Source of the DNA: Candidatus Binataceae bacterium
Lineage (GTDB): Bacteria > Desulfobacterota > Binatia > Binatales > Binataceae
Direction: 5' to 3'
Length of the DNA stretch: 64,000 bases
NCBI GenBank assembly: GCA_035650475.1
Contig: DASRHP010000004.1
Location: 1-64,000, forward strand
In this document: positions 8,131 to 16,700 of the stretch, piece by piece
Layout of the letters: every line of letters starts with the position of its first letter
How positions within the stretch are numbered: the stretch's first letter is position 1
Position numbers and translations under genes: made by a program
Notes under the pieces: generated by a model
What the model was told of the DNA's origin: nothing
The model's database searches: none
What the model saw: only the letters and a program-made list of their open reading frames with translations

Positions 8131-9069
8131 TCAGCCGACTAGATCTGTGAGGACGCAGAACTCGCCAACGAGGCCGTCGATTCGCGTTGCGCGCCGCACT
8201 CTGCGCTCGCGCTCCAGGCGGCGTGCCGCGCCTTCCACCAGCGCCGGTTCGAGCGCGAGCACGCGCGCGAGCGCGCGTTCGTTGCCGAAGCCCGCGATCT
8301 CGAAGTAGCGGCGCACGATCCGGTAGGCGGCCTCGGCGCGCGCCAGCGCGCGCGCCTCGCGCAGCGCCTCGCCCCATCGATGCTCCATCGTGTCCCACAC
8401 GTACGTAAAAGGGTCGTAGCGCTCTTCGACCTTGAGCGCGAGAAACTTCTCCTGCAACTCCTTCATCGCGCGGTCGAACTCGGCACGCATTTTCGGCTGC
8501 GCGTAGCCGGCGCTGAGCTTGAGCGCCTTGGTCTCAGCCGCGCCGCGCCGGCTGAGCGCGTCCATCACCAGTCGCGCGCAATGCGAGAGCATCCCGCGCT
8601 CGTACAGCGCGCGGTAGCCGCGCGGCTCGGCGCGCAGCCGCAGAAAGGCGGCGAGCAGGTCGCGCGCGATGAAGCTCGGCCGTCCGCCCAGCACCTTGCC
8701 GTAGTACACCAGCTTGCGCGCGGGCAGGCTGTCCTTGATGTTCCAGGTCATGATGATCGCGCGATCGTGCTGGATATGCTCGGGCAGCGGGGGCTCGCGC
8801 CGGCCCTCGATCGCCTCGCGCAGGCACGGCACGCCCATGCCGGCCGTGAACGCCGCGCAGAAGCCGACCTCCTCGATAAACCTGAGCGCGGCGTGCTCGC
8901 CGCTGATGCGGCGATGGGGGAGGCGGCGGAAATGGTGGTCGCGATGGCGCTCGAGCGCATCGAGCGGCGGCGCCGCGGGACTGATCCTGGCCGCGCCGGC
9001 CACCCGCCCGGCGGCGTGCGAGTGCGCCGGCTTCAGTTGCGCACCCGCGCGACGCATTCGGCAAACCAT
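8131..9069 (-). CDS. AlkZ-related protein (tentative)
   Basis: This ~312-residue soluble protein has an HTH-like N-terminal half with R-F-I-E-E-V-G-F-C-A-A-F, then I-M-T-W-N-I-K-D-S-L-P-A-R-K and Y-Y-G-K-V-L-G-G-R-P-S-F. That last stretch resembles, from memory, proteins annotated as related to the DNA-crosslink glycosylase AlkZ/YcaQ; this is weaker than a domain match. The C-terminal half is helical and charged. The reading frame overlaps the end of the upstream kinase gene by 37 bases, so translation is probably coupled. The start is uncertain: ATG codons at 9069 and 9057 are both possible and neither has a strong ribosome site. Confidence 0.5.
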   Translation of the reverse strand: MVCRMRRAGAQLKPAHSHAAGRVAGAARISPAAPPLDALERHRDHHFRRLPHRRISGEHAALRFIEEVGFCAAFTAGMGVPCLREAIEGRREPPLPEHIQHDRAIIMTWNIKDSLPARKLVYYGKVLGGRPSFIARDLLAAFLRLRAEPRGYRALYERGMLSHCARLVMDALSRRGAAETKALKLSAGYAQPKMRAEFDRAMKELQEKFLALKVEERYDPFTYVWDTMEHRWGEALREARALARAEAAYRIVRRYFEIAGFGNERALARVLALEPALVEGAARRLERERRVRRATRIDGLVGEFCVLTDLVG

Positions 9070-10361
9070 CGGTGATAGTTGGCGCGCACGCCGAGGCCGC
9101 GCATGATCCCGTCCAGCCCGACCAGCGCGCGCGCGGTGAAGATCCCGTGCGCGGGCGACTTGTAGAGCTTGTGGCGAAAGGCGATCTCACCTACCTGCGC
9201 CGCCTTGCCGATCATGTCGTATTCCTCGGGGCCGTAGGGGCGGTCGACGAGGATCGGCTCGAACATGATGTGGATCGCCTCCACCATCGGGCGCGGGTCC
9301 TGATCGCGGTCCAGGTAACCCAGCTTGACCATCGCCTGTCCGATCGCGCGGTCGTCGCCGGCGACCAGTGCGCGGGCGAATTGCAGATGGGCGCGGCGGA
9401 TCGCCTCGGAATAGTGGCGAATCGAACCGAAGTCGAGGATGCAGATGCGGGGATGATGGGTAACGAGGTAGTTGCCGGGATGGGGATCGGTGTGAAGCAC
9501 GCCGAACTCCAGGAGTTGGCGCCAGATGAGCGAGTAATACTTGCGCGCGACCCACTTGCGCAGCTCAAAGTCCGCGACGGGGTTCATCAGGTCCGAGAGA
9601 TGATAGCCGTCGAGGTAGGTCATGGTCAGCACGCGGCGCGAGCTCAGGTCGGAGAAGACCCGCGGCACCATCACCTCGGCATCGTCGGCGTAGAGCCGGT
9701 GGAACTCCATCGTGTTGCGCGCCTCGATGCGGTAGTCGAGCTCCTCGACCAGCCGCTCCTCGAGTTCCTTGTAGATGGTGCGGGTGTCGATTTTCTGGCG
9801 CATCAGGTCGCCCGCGATCGCCTGGAGCGTGCGCAGGAGCAACTTGAGGTTGCCGAGATCCTGGCGCACGGTGGCATCGATTCCCGGGTACTGGACCTTG
9901 ACCGCGACCTCCTCGCCGGTGCGCAGGCGTGCGCGATGGACCTGGCCGAGCGAGGCAGCGGCGAAGGCCGTCGGCTCGAAGCCTGAAAAGAGCTGCTCGG
10001 GGCGCTTGCCGAGTTCGCGCCGGACCTGCTGTGCGATCATCGCGTAGTCCATCGGGGGGACTCCGGCGCGGGTGGTCTTGAGCAGGTCGATGGCCTCGGC
10101 GGGCAGCAGGTCGTCGCGCATCGACAGCATCTGCACCAGCTTCATGAACGCGCCGCGAAGCTGCTTGGAGCTCTCGACGATCCGGCGCGCGTTGCGGATG
10201 TGGGTTTCGAGCAGCTCGCGTTCGTGGCGGTCGTGGTCGAGAAAGGGCTTGCGCAGCGAGGTCCACAGGTAGCTGGAGCTGACCTGCGAGACTAGGCCGC
10301 CGATCTTGACCGCCCGGCGGGTGCGCCCGGAGGTGATCGCCTTGCGCGGCTTCTCGCTCAT
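9033..10361 (-). CDS. ABC1/AarF/UbiB-family atypical kinase
   Basis: The 442-residue protein belongs to the UbiB-like family, which acts on isoprenoid-lipid (quinone) metabolism. Visible hallmarks are the alanine-rich nucleotide loop F-A-A-A-S-L-G-Q-V-H, the lysine in V-A-V-K-V-Q-Y-P-G, the catalytic H-T-D-P-H-P-G-N and the metal-binding I-L-D-F-G-S. The usual K-x-G-Q motif reads K-L-V-Q here, with valine in place of the conserved glycine. The start at 10361 overlaps the larB stop as ATGA; the open frame extends ~116 codons further upstream, but that part is arginine-rich shadow of larB. It lies mid-operon with larB upstream and the AlkZ-like gene downstream. Confidence 0.85.
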   Translation of the reverse strand: MSEKPRKAITSGRTRRAVKIGGLVSQVSSSYLWTSLRKPFLDHDRHERELLETHIRNARRIVESSKQLRGAFMKLVQMLSMRDDLLPAEAIDLLKTTRAGVPPMDYAMIAQQVRRELGKRPEQLFSGFEPTAFAAASLGQVHRARLRTGEEVAVKVQYPGIDATVRQDLGNLKLLLRTLQAIAGDLMRQKIDTRTIYKELEERLVEELDYRIEARNTMEFHRLYADDAEVMVPRVFSDLSSRRVLTMTYLDGYHLSDLMNPVADFELRKWVARKYYSLIWRQLLEFGVLHTDPHPGNYLVTHHPRICILDFGSIRHYSEAIRRAHLQFARALVAGDDRAIGQAMVKLGYLDRDQDPRPMVEAIHIMFEPILVDRPYGPEEYDMIGKAAQVGEIAFRHKLYKSPAHGIFTARALVGLDGIMRGLGVRANYHRWFAECVARVRN

Positions 10362-11131
10362 CCCTCGCCGCGTGCCATCCCGACCCGGTTGACCAGCGTG
10401 GCCGCGAGCGCCGCGCCGAAGCCGTTGTCGATGTTGACCACGGTGATCCCGCTCGCGCACGCGTTGAGCATCCCGAGCAGCGCGGTCACCCCGCCAAAGG
10501 CGGCCCCGTAGCCGACGCTGGTTGGCACCGCGATCACCGGCTTGTCGAGCAGCCCCGCCACCACCGAGGGCAGCGCGCCTTCCATCCCTGCGACCACGAT
10601 CAGCACCGCCGCCGAGCGCAGGCGCGCGAGGTTGGCGGTCAGGCGATGGATGCCGGCGACGCCGACGTCGTACAGCCGCATTACCCGGTTGCCAAACATC
10701 TCGGCGCACAGCGCGGCCTCTTCGGCGACTGGGAGGTCGGAGGTTCCCGCGCTGATCACCATTATTGAGCCGTGACCGCGGGGGGCGGGACGGCGGCGCC
10801 CGGCGATCGCGCCGATGCGGGCCTCGGGATAATAGGTCAGCCGGCGCAGGCGACGGCGCACCGCGCGCGCCTTGTCAGGGTCGAGGCGGGTGACCACGAG
10901 GCCTGCGCCGGAGTCCGCGATGCGCGCGCCGATCGCCGCGATCTGCGCCGCGCTCTTGCCCTCGCCGAAGATAACCTCCGGGATGCCGCGGCGCAGCGCG
11001 CGATGGTGGTCGATGCGGGCGAAACCGAGGTCCTCGAAAGGCATATGACGCAGGCGTTCCAGGGCGGCGGGCGCGCTCACGCGGCCCGCCGCGACGCGCT
11101 GCAGGAGCCGGCGCAGACGCTCTTCGGTCAT
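10358..11131 (-). CDS. larB: Nickel pincer cofactor biosynthesis protein LarB
   Basis: LarB carboxylates nicotinic acid adenine dinucleotide at the first step of the nickel pincer cofactor pathway used by lactate racemase and related enzymes. The N-terminal segment L-G-F-A-R-I-D-H-H-R precedes P-E-V-I-F-G-E-G-K, and the C-terminal PurE-like domain contains V-I-S-A-G-T-S-D-L-P-V-A and V-V-A-G-M-E-G-A-L-P-S-V, both typical. The length of 257 residues is normal. larC and larE are not in this window. It is translationally coupled on both sides through ATGA overlaps. Confidence 0.9.
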   Translation of the reverse strand: MTEERLRRLLQRVAAGRVSAPAALERLRHMPFEDLGFARIDHHRALRRGIPEVIFGEGKSAAQIAAIGARIADSGAGLVVTRLDPDKARAVRRRLRRLTYYPEARIGAIAGRRRPAPRGHGSIMVISAGTSDLPVAEEAALCAEMFGNRVMRLYDVGVAGIHRLTANLARLRSAAVLIVVAGMEGALPSVVAGLLDKPVIAVPTSVGYGAAFGGVTALLGMLNACASGITVVNIDNGFGAALAATLVNRVGMARGEG

Positions 11132-12411
11132 CGCCGCCGCGCCTGTTCAGGTGACAACGGCCGCGCCGGCGTAATCACCACCTCGCGCACGGCGCGGGCG
11201 TCGGCGCGCACCACCGTCAGCGTCGCACCGCCTGCCTTGAGCTGTTCGCCGGGACGCGGAATATGACCGAGACGTTCGACCACGAGCCCGCCGATGGTAG
11301 CATACTCGCCGCTTTCGGGTAGCTTGAGCCCGAAGCGCTCGTTGAGTTCAGCCACCGGTGCGCGGCCCGAGGCCGCCAGCGAGCGCGGGCCTATCACCCG
11401 CATCAGCTCCTCGCCCGCAGCGTGCTCTTCTTCGATTTCGCCGACGATCTCCTCGAGCAGATCCTCGAGGGTGAGGATGCCGGAGGCGCCGCCGTACTCG
11501 TCCACGACCACGCCGAGGTTCTGCCCGGTGCGCTGGAAAACCAGCAGGATCTCGTCGAGCGGGGTGGATTCGGCGAAATAGCCCACCTGGCGCATCACCT
11601 CTTTGACCGGCCGGCTGAGGTCGGGTGCTTCAAGCAGGTCGAAGACGTGGAGCACGCCCACGATATTGACGATGCGCTGGTCGAAGACCGGGATGCGGCT
11701 GAAGCCGCTGCGGCGCACGACCTCGATTGCCTCGGCCAGCGTGGTTTCCAGCGGCACCGCCTCCACCCGTATCAGCGGCACCATCGCCTGGCGCGCCTCG
11801 GCGCGGGTGAAGCGAAAGATGCGGCTTATCATCTGGCGCTCGGTTGGCAGGATGGCGTCCTCGGCGGGCTGCGGCTGCTCGCCGAGCGAGCGCACCAGCA
11901 CAGCCAGATCCTCGCGCGTAATGAAGACGCCGTGCGCCTCAGGGGGGACGCCGGCTGCCCTGCGTAGCCAACGCCCTAGCACCGTCTCGGCCTCGAGCAG
12001 CGGCCAGAAGATGGCCTCCAGCGCGCGCAGCGGGCGCGCCGCCAGATGGGCAAAACCGGCCGGTCGGCGAAAGGCCAGCAGCTTTGGTAGCGATTCGCCC
12101 AGCAGCAGACTGAGCGGGGCGAGGATGAAGGGTGCGAAGAAGGCGCTCGCGGGGCTGACCGCGTGCAGGGACGTGGTGAGCACGCTGGCCGCAATTACGG
12201 TCGCGAGGTTCACTCCGGTCAAGGTCAGGGCGAGGATACGCTCGCGGCGCTGGAGCAGGGTGAGCAACACCGCGGCCGGCCGGCCGCCGCGTTGGCCCGC
12301 CGCGCGCAGCTTGATCTCGTCGGTCACGACGATCGCGATCTCGCTGGCGGCGAAGAAGGCCTGGATCAGCAGGCAAAGCGCGATCGCTGCGATTACTTCG
12401 CCGGGCTGCAT
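11128..12411 (-). CDS. CNNM/CorC-family transporter or ion-homeostasis protein (second copy)
   Basis: This is the HlyC/CorC (CNNM) architecture in 427 residues: an N-terminal DUF21 membrane domain with F-F-A-A-S-E-I-A-I and about three to four helices, a tandem CBS pair near residues 205-330 (G-F-S-R-I-P-V-F and L-G-V-V-V-D-E-Y-G-G), then the C-terminal CorC_HlyC domain with Y-A-T-I-G-G-L-V. Such proteins are linked to magnesium and cobalt export. It overlaps the start of larB by 4 bases and the upstream paralogue by 19 bases. Substrate is not determined by sequence. Confidence 0.9.
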   Translation of the reverse strand: MQPGEVIAAIALCLLIQAFFAASEIAIVVTDEIKLRAAGQRGGRPAAVLLTLLQRRERILALTLTGVNLATVIAASVLTTSLHAVSPASAFFAPFILAPLSLLLGESLPKLLAFRRPAGFAHLAARPLRALEAIFWPLLEAETVLGRWLRRAAGVPPEAHGVFITREDLAVLVRSLGEQPQPAEDAILPTERQMISRIFRFTRAEARQAMVPLIRVEAVPLETTLAEAIEVVRRSGFSRIPVFDQRIVNIVGVLHVFDLLEAPDLSRPVKEVMRQVGYFAESTPLDEILLVFQRTGQNLGVVVDEYGGASGILTLEDLLEEIVGEIEEEHAAGEELMRVIGPRSLAASGRAPVAELNERFGLKLPESGEYATIGGLVVERLGHIPRPGEQLKAGGATLTVVRADARAVREVVITPARPLSPEQARRR

Positions 12412-13607
12412 CGTTTAAGTCTCACCAGCTCGACGGTCGCGCCGCGCACCTTTTCCACTCCCGCCTCGAAGCCGTCCAAGCGCAGACGCTCGCCCGGTTG
12501 CGGCACCCGGCCGAGCCGGCGCAGGACAAGCGAGCTTAGCGTGCGTTCGTGGCCGCGGGGGGCGAAGGCGTCGGCGCCGTCGAGCGCCTGGGCCAGGCGG
12601 CTCAGGCTGGTGGTGCCGGCGGCCAGCCATTCACCCTCGCCGATCTGGGTCAGCTCGGGACCGTCGATTTCGAATTCGTCACGCAGCTCGCCGAAGAGCT
12701 CCTCGAGCAGGTCTTCGAGCGTGACCAGGCCGAGCAGGCGGCCGTACTCGTCAACGACGAAGGCGATCTGAATGCGCTCGCGGCGCATCTCCTCGAACAA
12801 TTCGCCCAGGGTCTTACCCGGTGGTACGAAGTAGGGCTTGCGAATGAGCCGCTCCAGGCGCGGCGGCATGGCTTCCAGCCGGCGCGCGACCAGCTCCTTG
12901 GCGCGCAGCACGCCCACGATATTGTTCGGGTCGCCGCGGTAAACCGGCACCCGCGAGTAGTGGCCGTGGGCGACCTCGGCCAGCAGCCGCTCCGGCGGGG
13001 TGTCGGCGTCAAGCGCGAAGATCCGCTCGCGCGGCGTCATGATCTCGGCGACGCGGCGCCCGCCGAAGGCGAAGACTTTGTCGATCATCGCGCGTTCGCC
13101 GGGCTCGACCTCGCCCACCTGCTCGCCCTGGGTCAGGAGCGCCTTGAACTCGCTCTCGGAGAGCGGCGCCGTCGGCACTGCCTCCTCGGGAATGAACACC
13201 TGCGCCACCGGATGGAGTATGCCGGCGATCGCGGCCAGCGGCCGCGCGGTCAGGCGCGCCACCGCCGCGGGGAAGCCGAGCGCCAACGTCTTGGGCGTGA
13301 TGTCGGCGAGCAGCAGCACCATTGTGAACATCACCGGCACCGAGACCCATCCGCCCGGCGGGCCCAGCCAGCTCAGCAGAAAAGCCGTCGCCAGACATTC
13401 GGCGAAGACGTTGATCGCCTCGTTGATACCGATGATGACGACGAGCGACTCGAGCGGGCGGCGCAGCAGCGATTCGACCGCGTGGGCGACCGGTTCGCCC
13501 AGCCGCGCCCGCGTGAATTGCATCCGCGCCAGCGCGAAGAGCGCGGTTTCGGAGGCGGCCAGCAGGGCGCTTATCCCAAGCAGTACGATGACGAGCAGGA
13601 GCAGCAT
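12393..13607 (-). CDS. CNNM/CorC-family transporter or ion-homeostasis protein (first copy)
   Basis: A paralogue of the gene that follows, with the same DUF21, CBS pair and CorC_HlyC order in about 404 residues. The membrane domain has A-A-S-E-T-A-L-F-A-L, the CBS domains have Y-S-R-V-P-V-Y and I-A-F-V-V-D-E-Y-G-R. The start is taken at the ATG leading M-L-L-L-L-V-I-V-L-L, which places the first helix at the N-terminus; the frame is open 15 codons further into thiL. Tandem paralogues of this family may form a heteromeric transporter, which is inference. Confidence 0.9.
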   Translation of the reverse strand: MLLLLVIVLLGISALLAASETALFALARMQFTRARLGEPVAHAVESLLRRPLESLVVIIGINEAINVFAECLATAFLLSWLGPPGGWVSVPVMFTMVLLLADITPKTLALGFPAAVARLTARPLAAIAGILHPVAQVFIPEEAVPTAPLSESEFKALLTQGEQVGEVEPGERAMIDKVFAFGGRRVAEIMTPRERIFALDADTPPERLLAEVAHGHYSRVPVYRGDPNNIVGVLRAKELVARRLEAMPPRLERLIRKPYFVPPGKTLGELFEEMRRERIQIAFVVDEYGRLLGLVTLEDLLEELFGELRDEFEIDGPELTQIGEGEWLAAGTTSLSRLAQALDGADAFAPRGHERTLSSLVLRRLGRVPQPGERLRLDGFEAGVEKVRGATVELVRLKRCSPAK

Positions 13608-13618
13608 CGCCGACGACT

Positions 13619-14608
13619 CTACGCTCCCGAGCGCGAACGCAGCTGATCCCATCCGGCGACCGCGGGAATACGCCGCCCGCGCGCGCCGTCGGTTCCGACC
13701 AGCGTCGCGCCGCGCGCTGCCGTTATGCGCCCGATGCGAGTGACCATCACGCCGAGCCGACGGCTGAGCGCGGATGGCGCAAGCTCGCGGCGCAGGCAGA
13801 ACAGCAGCTCGTAGTCATCGCCGCCGCCGAGCGCGAGCGCGGGATCGTCGCCGACCGTCGCCCGGTAGGCGTCCGAGAGCGGCAGCGCAGAGGCGTCGAT
13901 CTCCGCGCCGACGCCGCTGCGTTCGAGGATGTGGCCGAGGTCCTGCCAGAGTCCGTCGCTGATGTCGATCGCTGCCGGCGCGGGACGGATTTGCGCCAGG
14001 CGCTGTCCGGCTTTAAGCCGGGCGGTCGGCCGCAGCATTCGCCCGACGAGAAAAACGCGCGCCGCGCCGCGCCCGTGCAGCCGCCGGCTGAGGATTCGCA
14101 GGCCGGCGGCGGCGTCGCCCAGCGTGCCGGTCACGTAAATCGTGTCCCCCGGGCGGGCTGTGTCGCGGCGCATCGCACCCCCGCGCACCTCGCCGAGCAG
14201 CGCGATCGTTATTGCGAGTTGATCCGCGCGGGTGACGTTGCCGCCCACCACCTCGACCCCCGACGCCCTCGCGGCGGCGCCCAACCCTTTATATATCCGT
14301 TCGAAGAAGGCCAGGTTCAGACCGCTCCGCACCGCGAGGTTGACGACCGCCGCTGTGGGTACGCCGCCCATCGCGGCGATATCGCTCAGGTTGACGGTCA
14401 ACGCGCGCGCGCCCAGTTCCTCCGGCGTGCCCCAGGTGAGCCGGAAGTGCACGCCCTCAACGAGGGAGTCGATGGTGAACAGCTGGCGCGCCCGGGTGGG
14501 GCGAAGGATTGCGCAATCGTCGCCGGGCCCGAGGATGGCGCGGCGCGGCCGACCGAGCCGGCTGAGCAATCGTTCGATGAGCGCGAATTCTCCGGGCGGG
14601 CTGCTCAC
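13619..14608 (-). CDS. thiL: Thiamine-monophosphate kinase
   Basis: ThiL phosphorylates thiamine monophosphate to the active cofactor thiamine diphosphate with ATP. The 329-residue protein shows the metal-binding G-P-G-D-D-C-A-I near residue 26, S-L-V-E-G-V-H-F-R, N-L-S-D-I-A-A-M-G-G and the C-terminal G-G-D-D-Y-E-L-L-F, all standard AIRS/PurM-superfamily motifs. It appears to be the first gene of a minus-strand operon. Thiamine diphosphate is the cofactor of the E1 dehydrogenase encoded at 48-50 kb. Confidence 0.95.
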   Translation of the reverse strand: MSSPPGEFALIERLLSRLGRPRRAILGPGDDCAILRPTRARQLFTIDSLVEGVHFRLTWGTPEELGARALTVNLSDIAAMGGVPTAAVVNLAVRSGLNLAFFERIYKGLGAAARASGVEVVGGNVTRADQLAITIALLGEVRGGAMRRDTARPGDTIYVTGTLGDAAAGLRILSRRLHGRGAARVFLVGRMLRPTARLKAGQRLAQIRPAPAAIDISDGLWQDLGHILERSGVGAEIDASALPLSDAYRATVGDDPALALGGGDDYELLFCLRRELAPSALSRRLGVMVTRIGRITAARGATLVGTDGARGRRIPAVAGWDQLRSRSGA

Positions 14609-14821
14609 GGGGCGCGCCGAGCGTTGGGCGGCGCTGGGGGAGTCGTCAGGGACGTCTGTCGTATTGGTTTCCAGGCGGCGAAATTGGATGTTGAACGGAC
14701 ACGAACCACGCTAGAGCATTGACGCAACACGGGCAAGCGGGCGCGGGCTGCCAACAATCCCTTACAGCGACGCTGCTTGCATGCGACAGACGGCCGGTGC
14801 TCGGTCGATGGCCGCGCGGAT

Positions 14822-16426
14822 TCAATGGCCGCCCGCGCCCGCGCCGCGCGCCGCTTGATTGCGCGGCAGAAAGTACGTGATGACCAGCGCGACCGCCATC
14901 AGGTAGCACAGCGAGCGGTAGATGTCGTTGAGCGACAGCATCATCGCCTGCGCTTGCACCCGCCCGTAGAGCATCGCCAGCCCCTGCTTCTGACCCGAGA
15001 TGATCTGTTGCATGTAATCGAAACGCGGCGCGCCCGGCATCCGTGCGCGCGCGCCGAGGCCCCAGACCTCGAACACTGTGATGTGTTGCACGAGGTAGGC
15101 CTGGCGGGTTTGTTGGAGGCGGGTGAGGTAGGTGGTCAGGGTCGAGGTCCCGATTGAGGCCCCGATGTTGCGCACCATCGAGTAGAAACTCGCCGCGTAA
15201 CCCATGTTCTCGCGCGGCACCGAGCTCAGCGCGGCGGCCGACAGGGTCGGAAAGATCAGGCCCATCCCGATTCCCTGGATCACGGTCGGCCAGATGAAGT
15301 TCGTGATGCTCATCGTGAGGTCGAGTCCCGCCAACTCCCACTGCGACAAGGCGATCAGGGTGAAGCCGAGGTAAACCAGCGGATGGGTCCGGTAGCCGCG
15401 GCGCGCCAGCCCGCCCAGCAGGAACATCGACGCCATCACGCCGATCCCGCGCGGCGCCATCGCCAACCCCGCCTTCCACGCCGTGTAACCGAGCAGCTCC
15501 TGGAGGAAGACCGGGTTGAGAATCTGCATCCCGTAGGCGGTGAAGGTCAGGATGATCAGGAGCAGGGTCGGGATGGCGAAGTTGCGGTTGGTGATGAGGC
15601 GAACCTGGAGAATCGGATTGGGCAGGCGCCATTCGTGGACGGCCAGCACCACGAAGGCAGTGAGCGCGATCGCCGAGAAGTAGCAGACCCAGGCCGACTG
15701 GAACCAGTCGGCGCGCTCGCCGCGGTCCATCACGATCTCGCCCAGCCCCAGCGCCAGTACCAGGCATAGGATTCCCAGGTAGTCGGCGCCGCCCTTGCCC
15801 TTGAGCCGACGCAAGTACGGCGGATCGACGACGAAGGTATAGACCATCAGCGCGGCGGCGATGCCGATCGGGACGTTGATGTAGAAGTTCCAGCGCCAGT
15901 TCCAGTTGTCGGTGATCCAACCGCCCACCGTCGGCCCCATGATCGGCGCGACCATCAGCCCCAGCCCCCACATGGCCATCGCCAGCGCCTGTTCGTTGGG
16001 CGGAAAGGTCTCCATCAAGATCGCCTGCGACAACGGCATCATCGCCGCCCCCGCGATCCCCTGCAAAAAGCGGAACGCCACCATCTGGTCGAGCGTCTGC
16101 GCCGCTCCGCACATCGCCGATGAGATGACGAAGGTGACGATCGAGATGAGGAAGTAGTTCTTGCGCCCGAATTGGCCGGCGATCCAGCCGGTGGTCGGGA
16201 TCATGATGCCGGCCGAGACGAGGTAGGTCGTCACCACCCAGGTCACTTCGTCCACGCTGGCCGAAAAGCTGCCCTGCATGTGCGGCAGGGCGACGTTGAC
16301 GATCGAGCTGTCGAGGACCTCGAGGATGGTGCACAGGATGACCGCGACCGCGATCAGCCATTTGAGCGTGCCGCCGGCGTAAACCGGCGCCTGCGCGGAC
16401 GCTTCCAGCGGTGCGGCTTCAGCCAT
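14822..16426 (-). CDS. DHA2-family MFS multidrug efflux transporter (EmrB/QacA type)
   Basis: The 534-residue protein has about 14 membrane helices. The N-terminal region shows L-D-S-S-I-V-N-V-A-L-P (the D1 motif of this family) and W-V-V-T-T-Y-L, then G-Q-F-G-R-K (motif A) and G-P-T-V-G-G-W (motif C, the antiporter signature). These proteins exchange drugs or hydrophobic compounds for protons. No membrane-fusion EmrA partner is adjacent. A perfect palindrome 80 bases upstream could be its operator. Confidence 0.92.
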   Translation of the reverse strand: MAEAAPLEASAQAPVYAGGTLKWLIAVAVILCTILEVLDSSIVNVALPHMQGSFSASVDEVTWVVTTYLVSAGIMIPTTGWIAGQFGRKNYFLISIVTFVISSAMCGAAQTLDQMVAFRFLQGIAGAAMMPLSQAILMETFPPNEQALAMAMWGLGLMVAPIMGPTVGGWITDNWNWRWNFYINVPIGIAAALMVYTFVVDPPYLRRLKGKGGADYLGILCLVLALGLGEIVMDRGERADWFQSAWVCYFSAIALTAFVVLAVHEWRLPNPILQVRLITNRNFAIPTLLLIILTFTAYGMQILNPVFLQELLGYTAWKAGLAMAPRGIGVMASMFLLGGLARRGYRTHPLVYLGFTLIALSQWELAGLDLTMSITNFIWPTVIQGIGMGLIFPTLSAAALSSVPRENMGYAASFYSMVRNIGASIGTSTLTTYLTRLQQTRQAYLVQHITVFEVWGLGARARMPGAPRFDYMQQIISGQKQGLAMLYGRVQAQAMMLSLNDIYRSLCYLMAVALVITYFLPRNQAARGAGAGGH

Positions 16427-16506
16427 CGAAGGTCGCTGCTATACGGTGCCGGCGCGCTGGAACTCGCGGCGCCGCGGAACTTGTGCGACGAACCTAAGAG
16501 GCCAAT

Positions 16507-16522
16507 GGAACGTGAACGTTCC
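16507..16522. promoter_or_regulatory. Perfect 7-2-7 palindrome, candidate operator of the efflux gene
   Basis: G-G-A-A-C-G-T, then GA, then A-C-G-T-T-C-C is a perfect inverted repeat about 80 bases upstream of the divergent EmrB-type start and 178 bases upstream of the YkoP-like start. Sites of this size in front of efflux genes often bind TetR- or MarR-type repressors; no such regulator gene is adjacent. The site is inference. Confidence 0.4.
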
Positions 16523-16700
16523 TCGCGAGCACGGACGTGACCGCCATTATGCAGCAATTGCGCGGCTCCCGCGAGTCAAAAGGCCGGCGCCCGGGGCGGA
16601 CCGCCGCCGCACGGGTCTGGCGGGCCGGCTCGGTGACGTTTGCCAAGCAGCGCGGCTCGGAACTAGATTGCTCATAGACAGGCGCGTACGGAGGCTACGG

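Noticed and set aside
10362-10709. N-terminal extension of the UbiB-like kinase
   Set aside because: It is shadow of larB; the ATGA overlap at 10358-10361 marks the true start.
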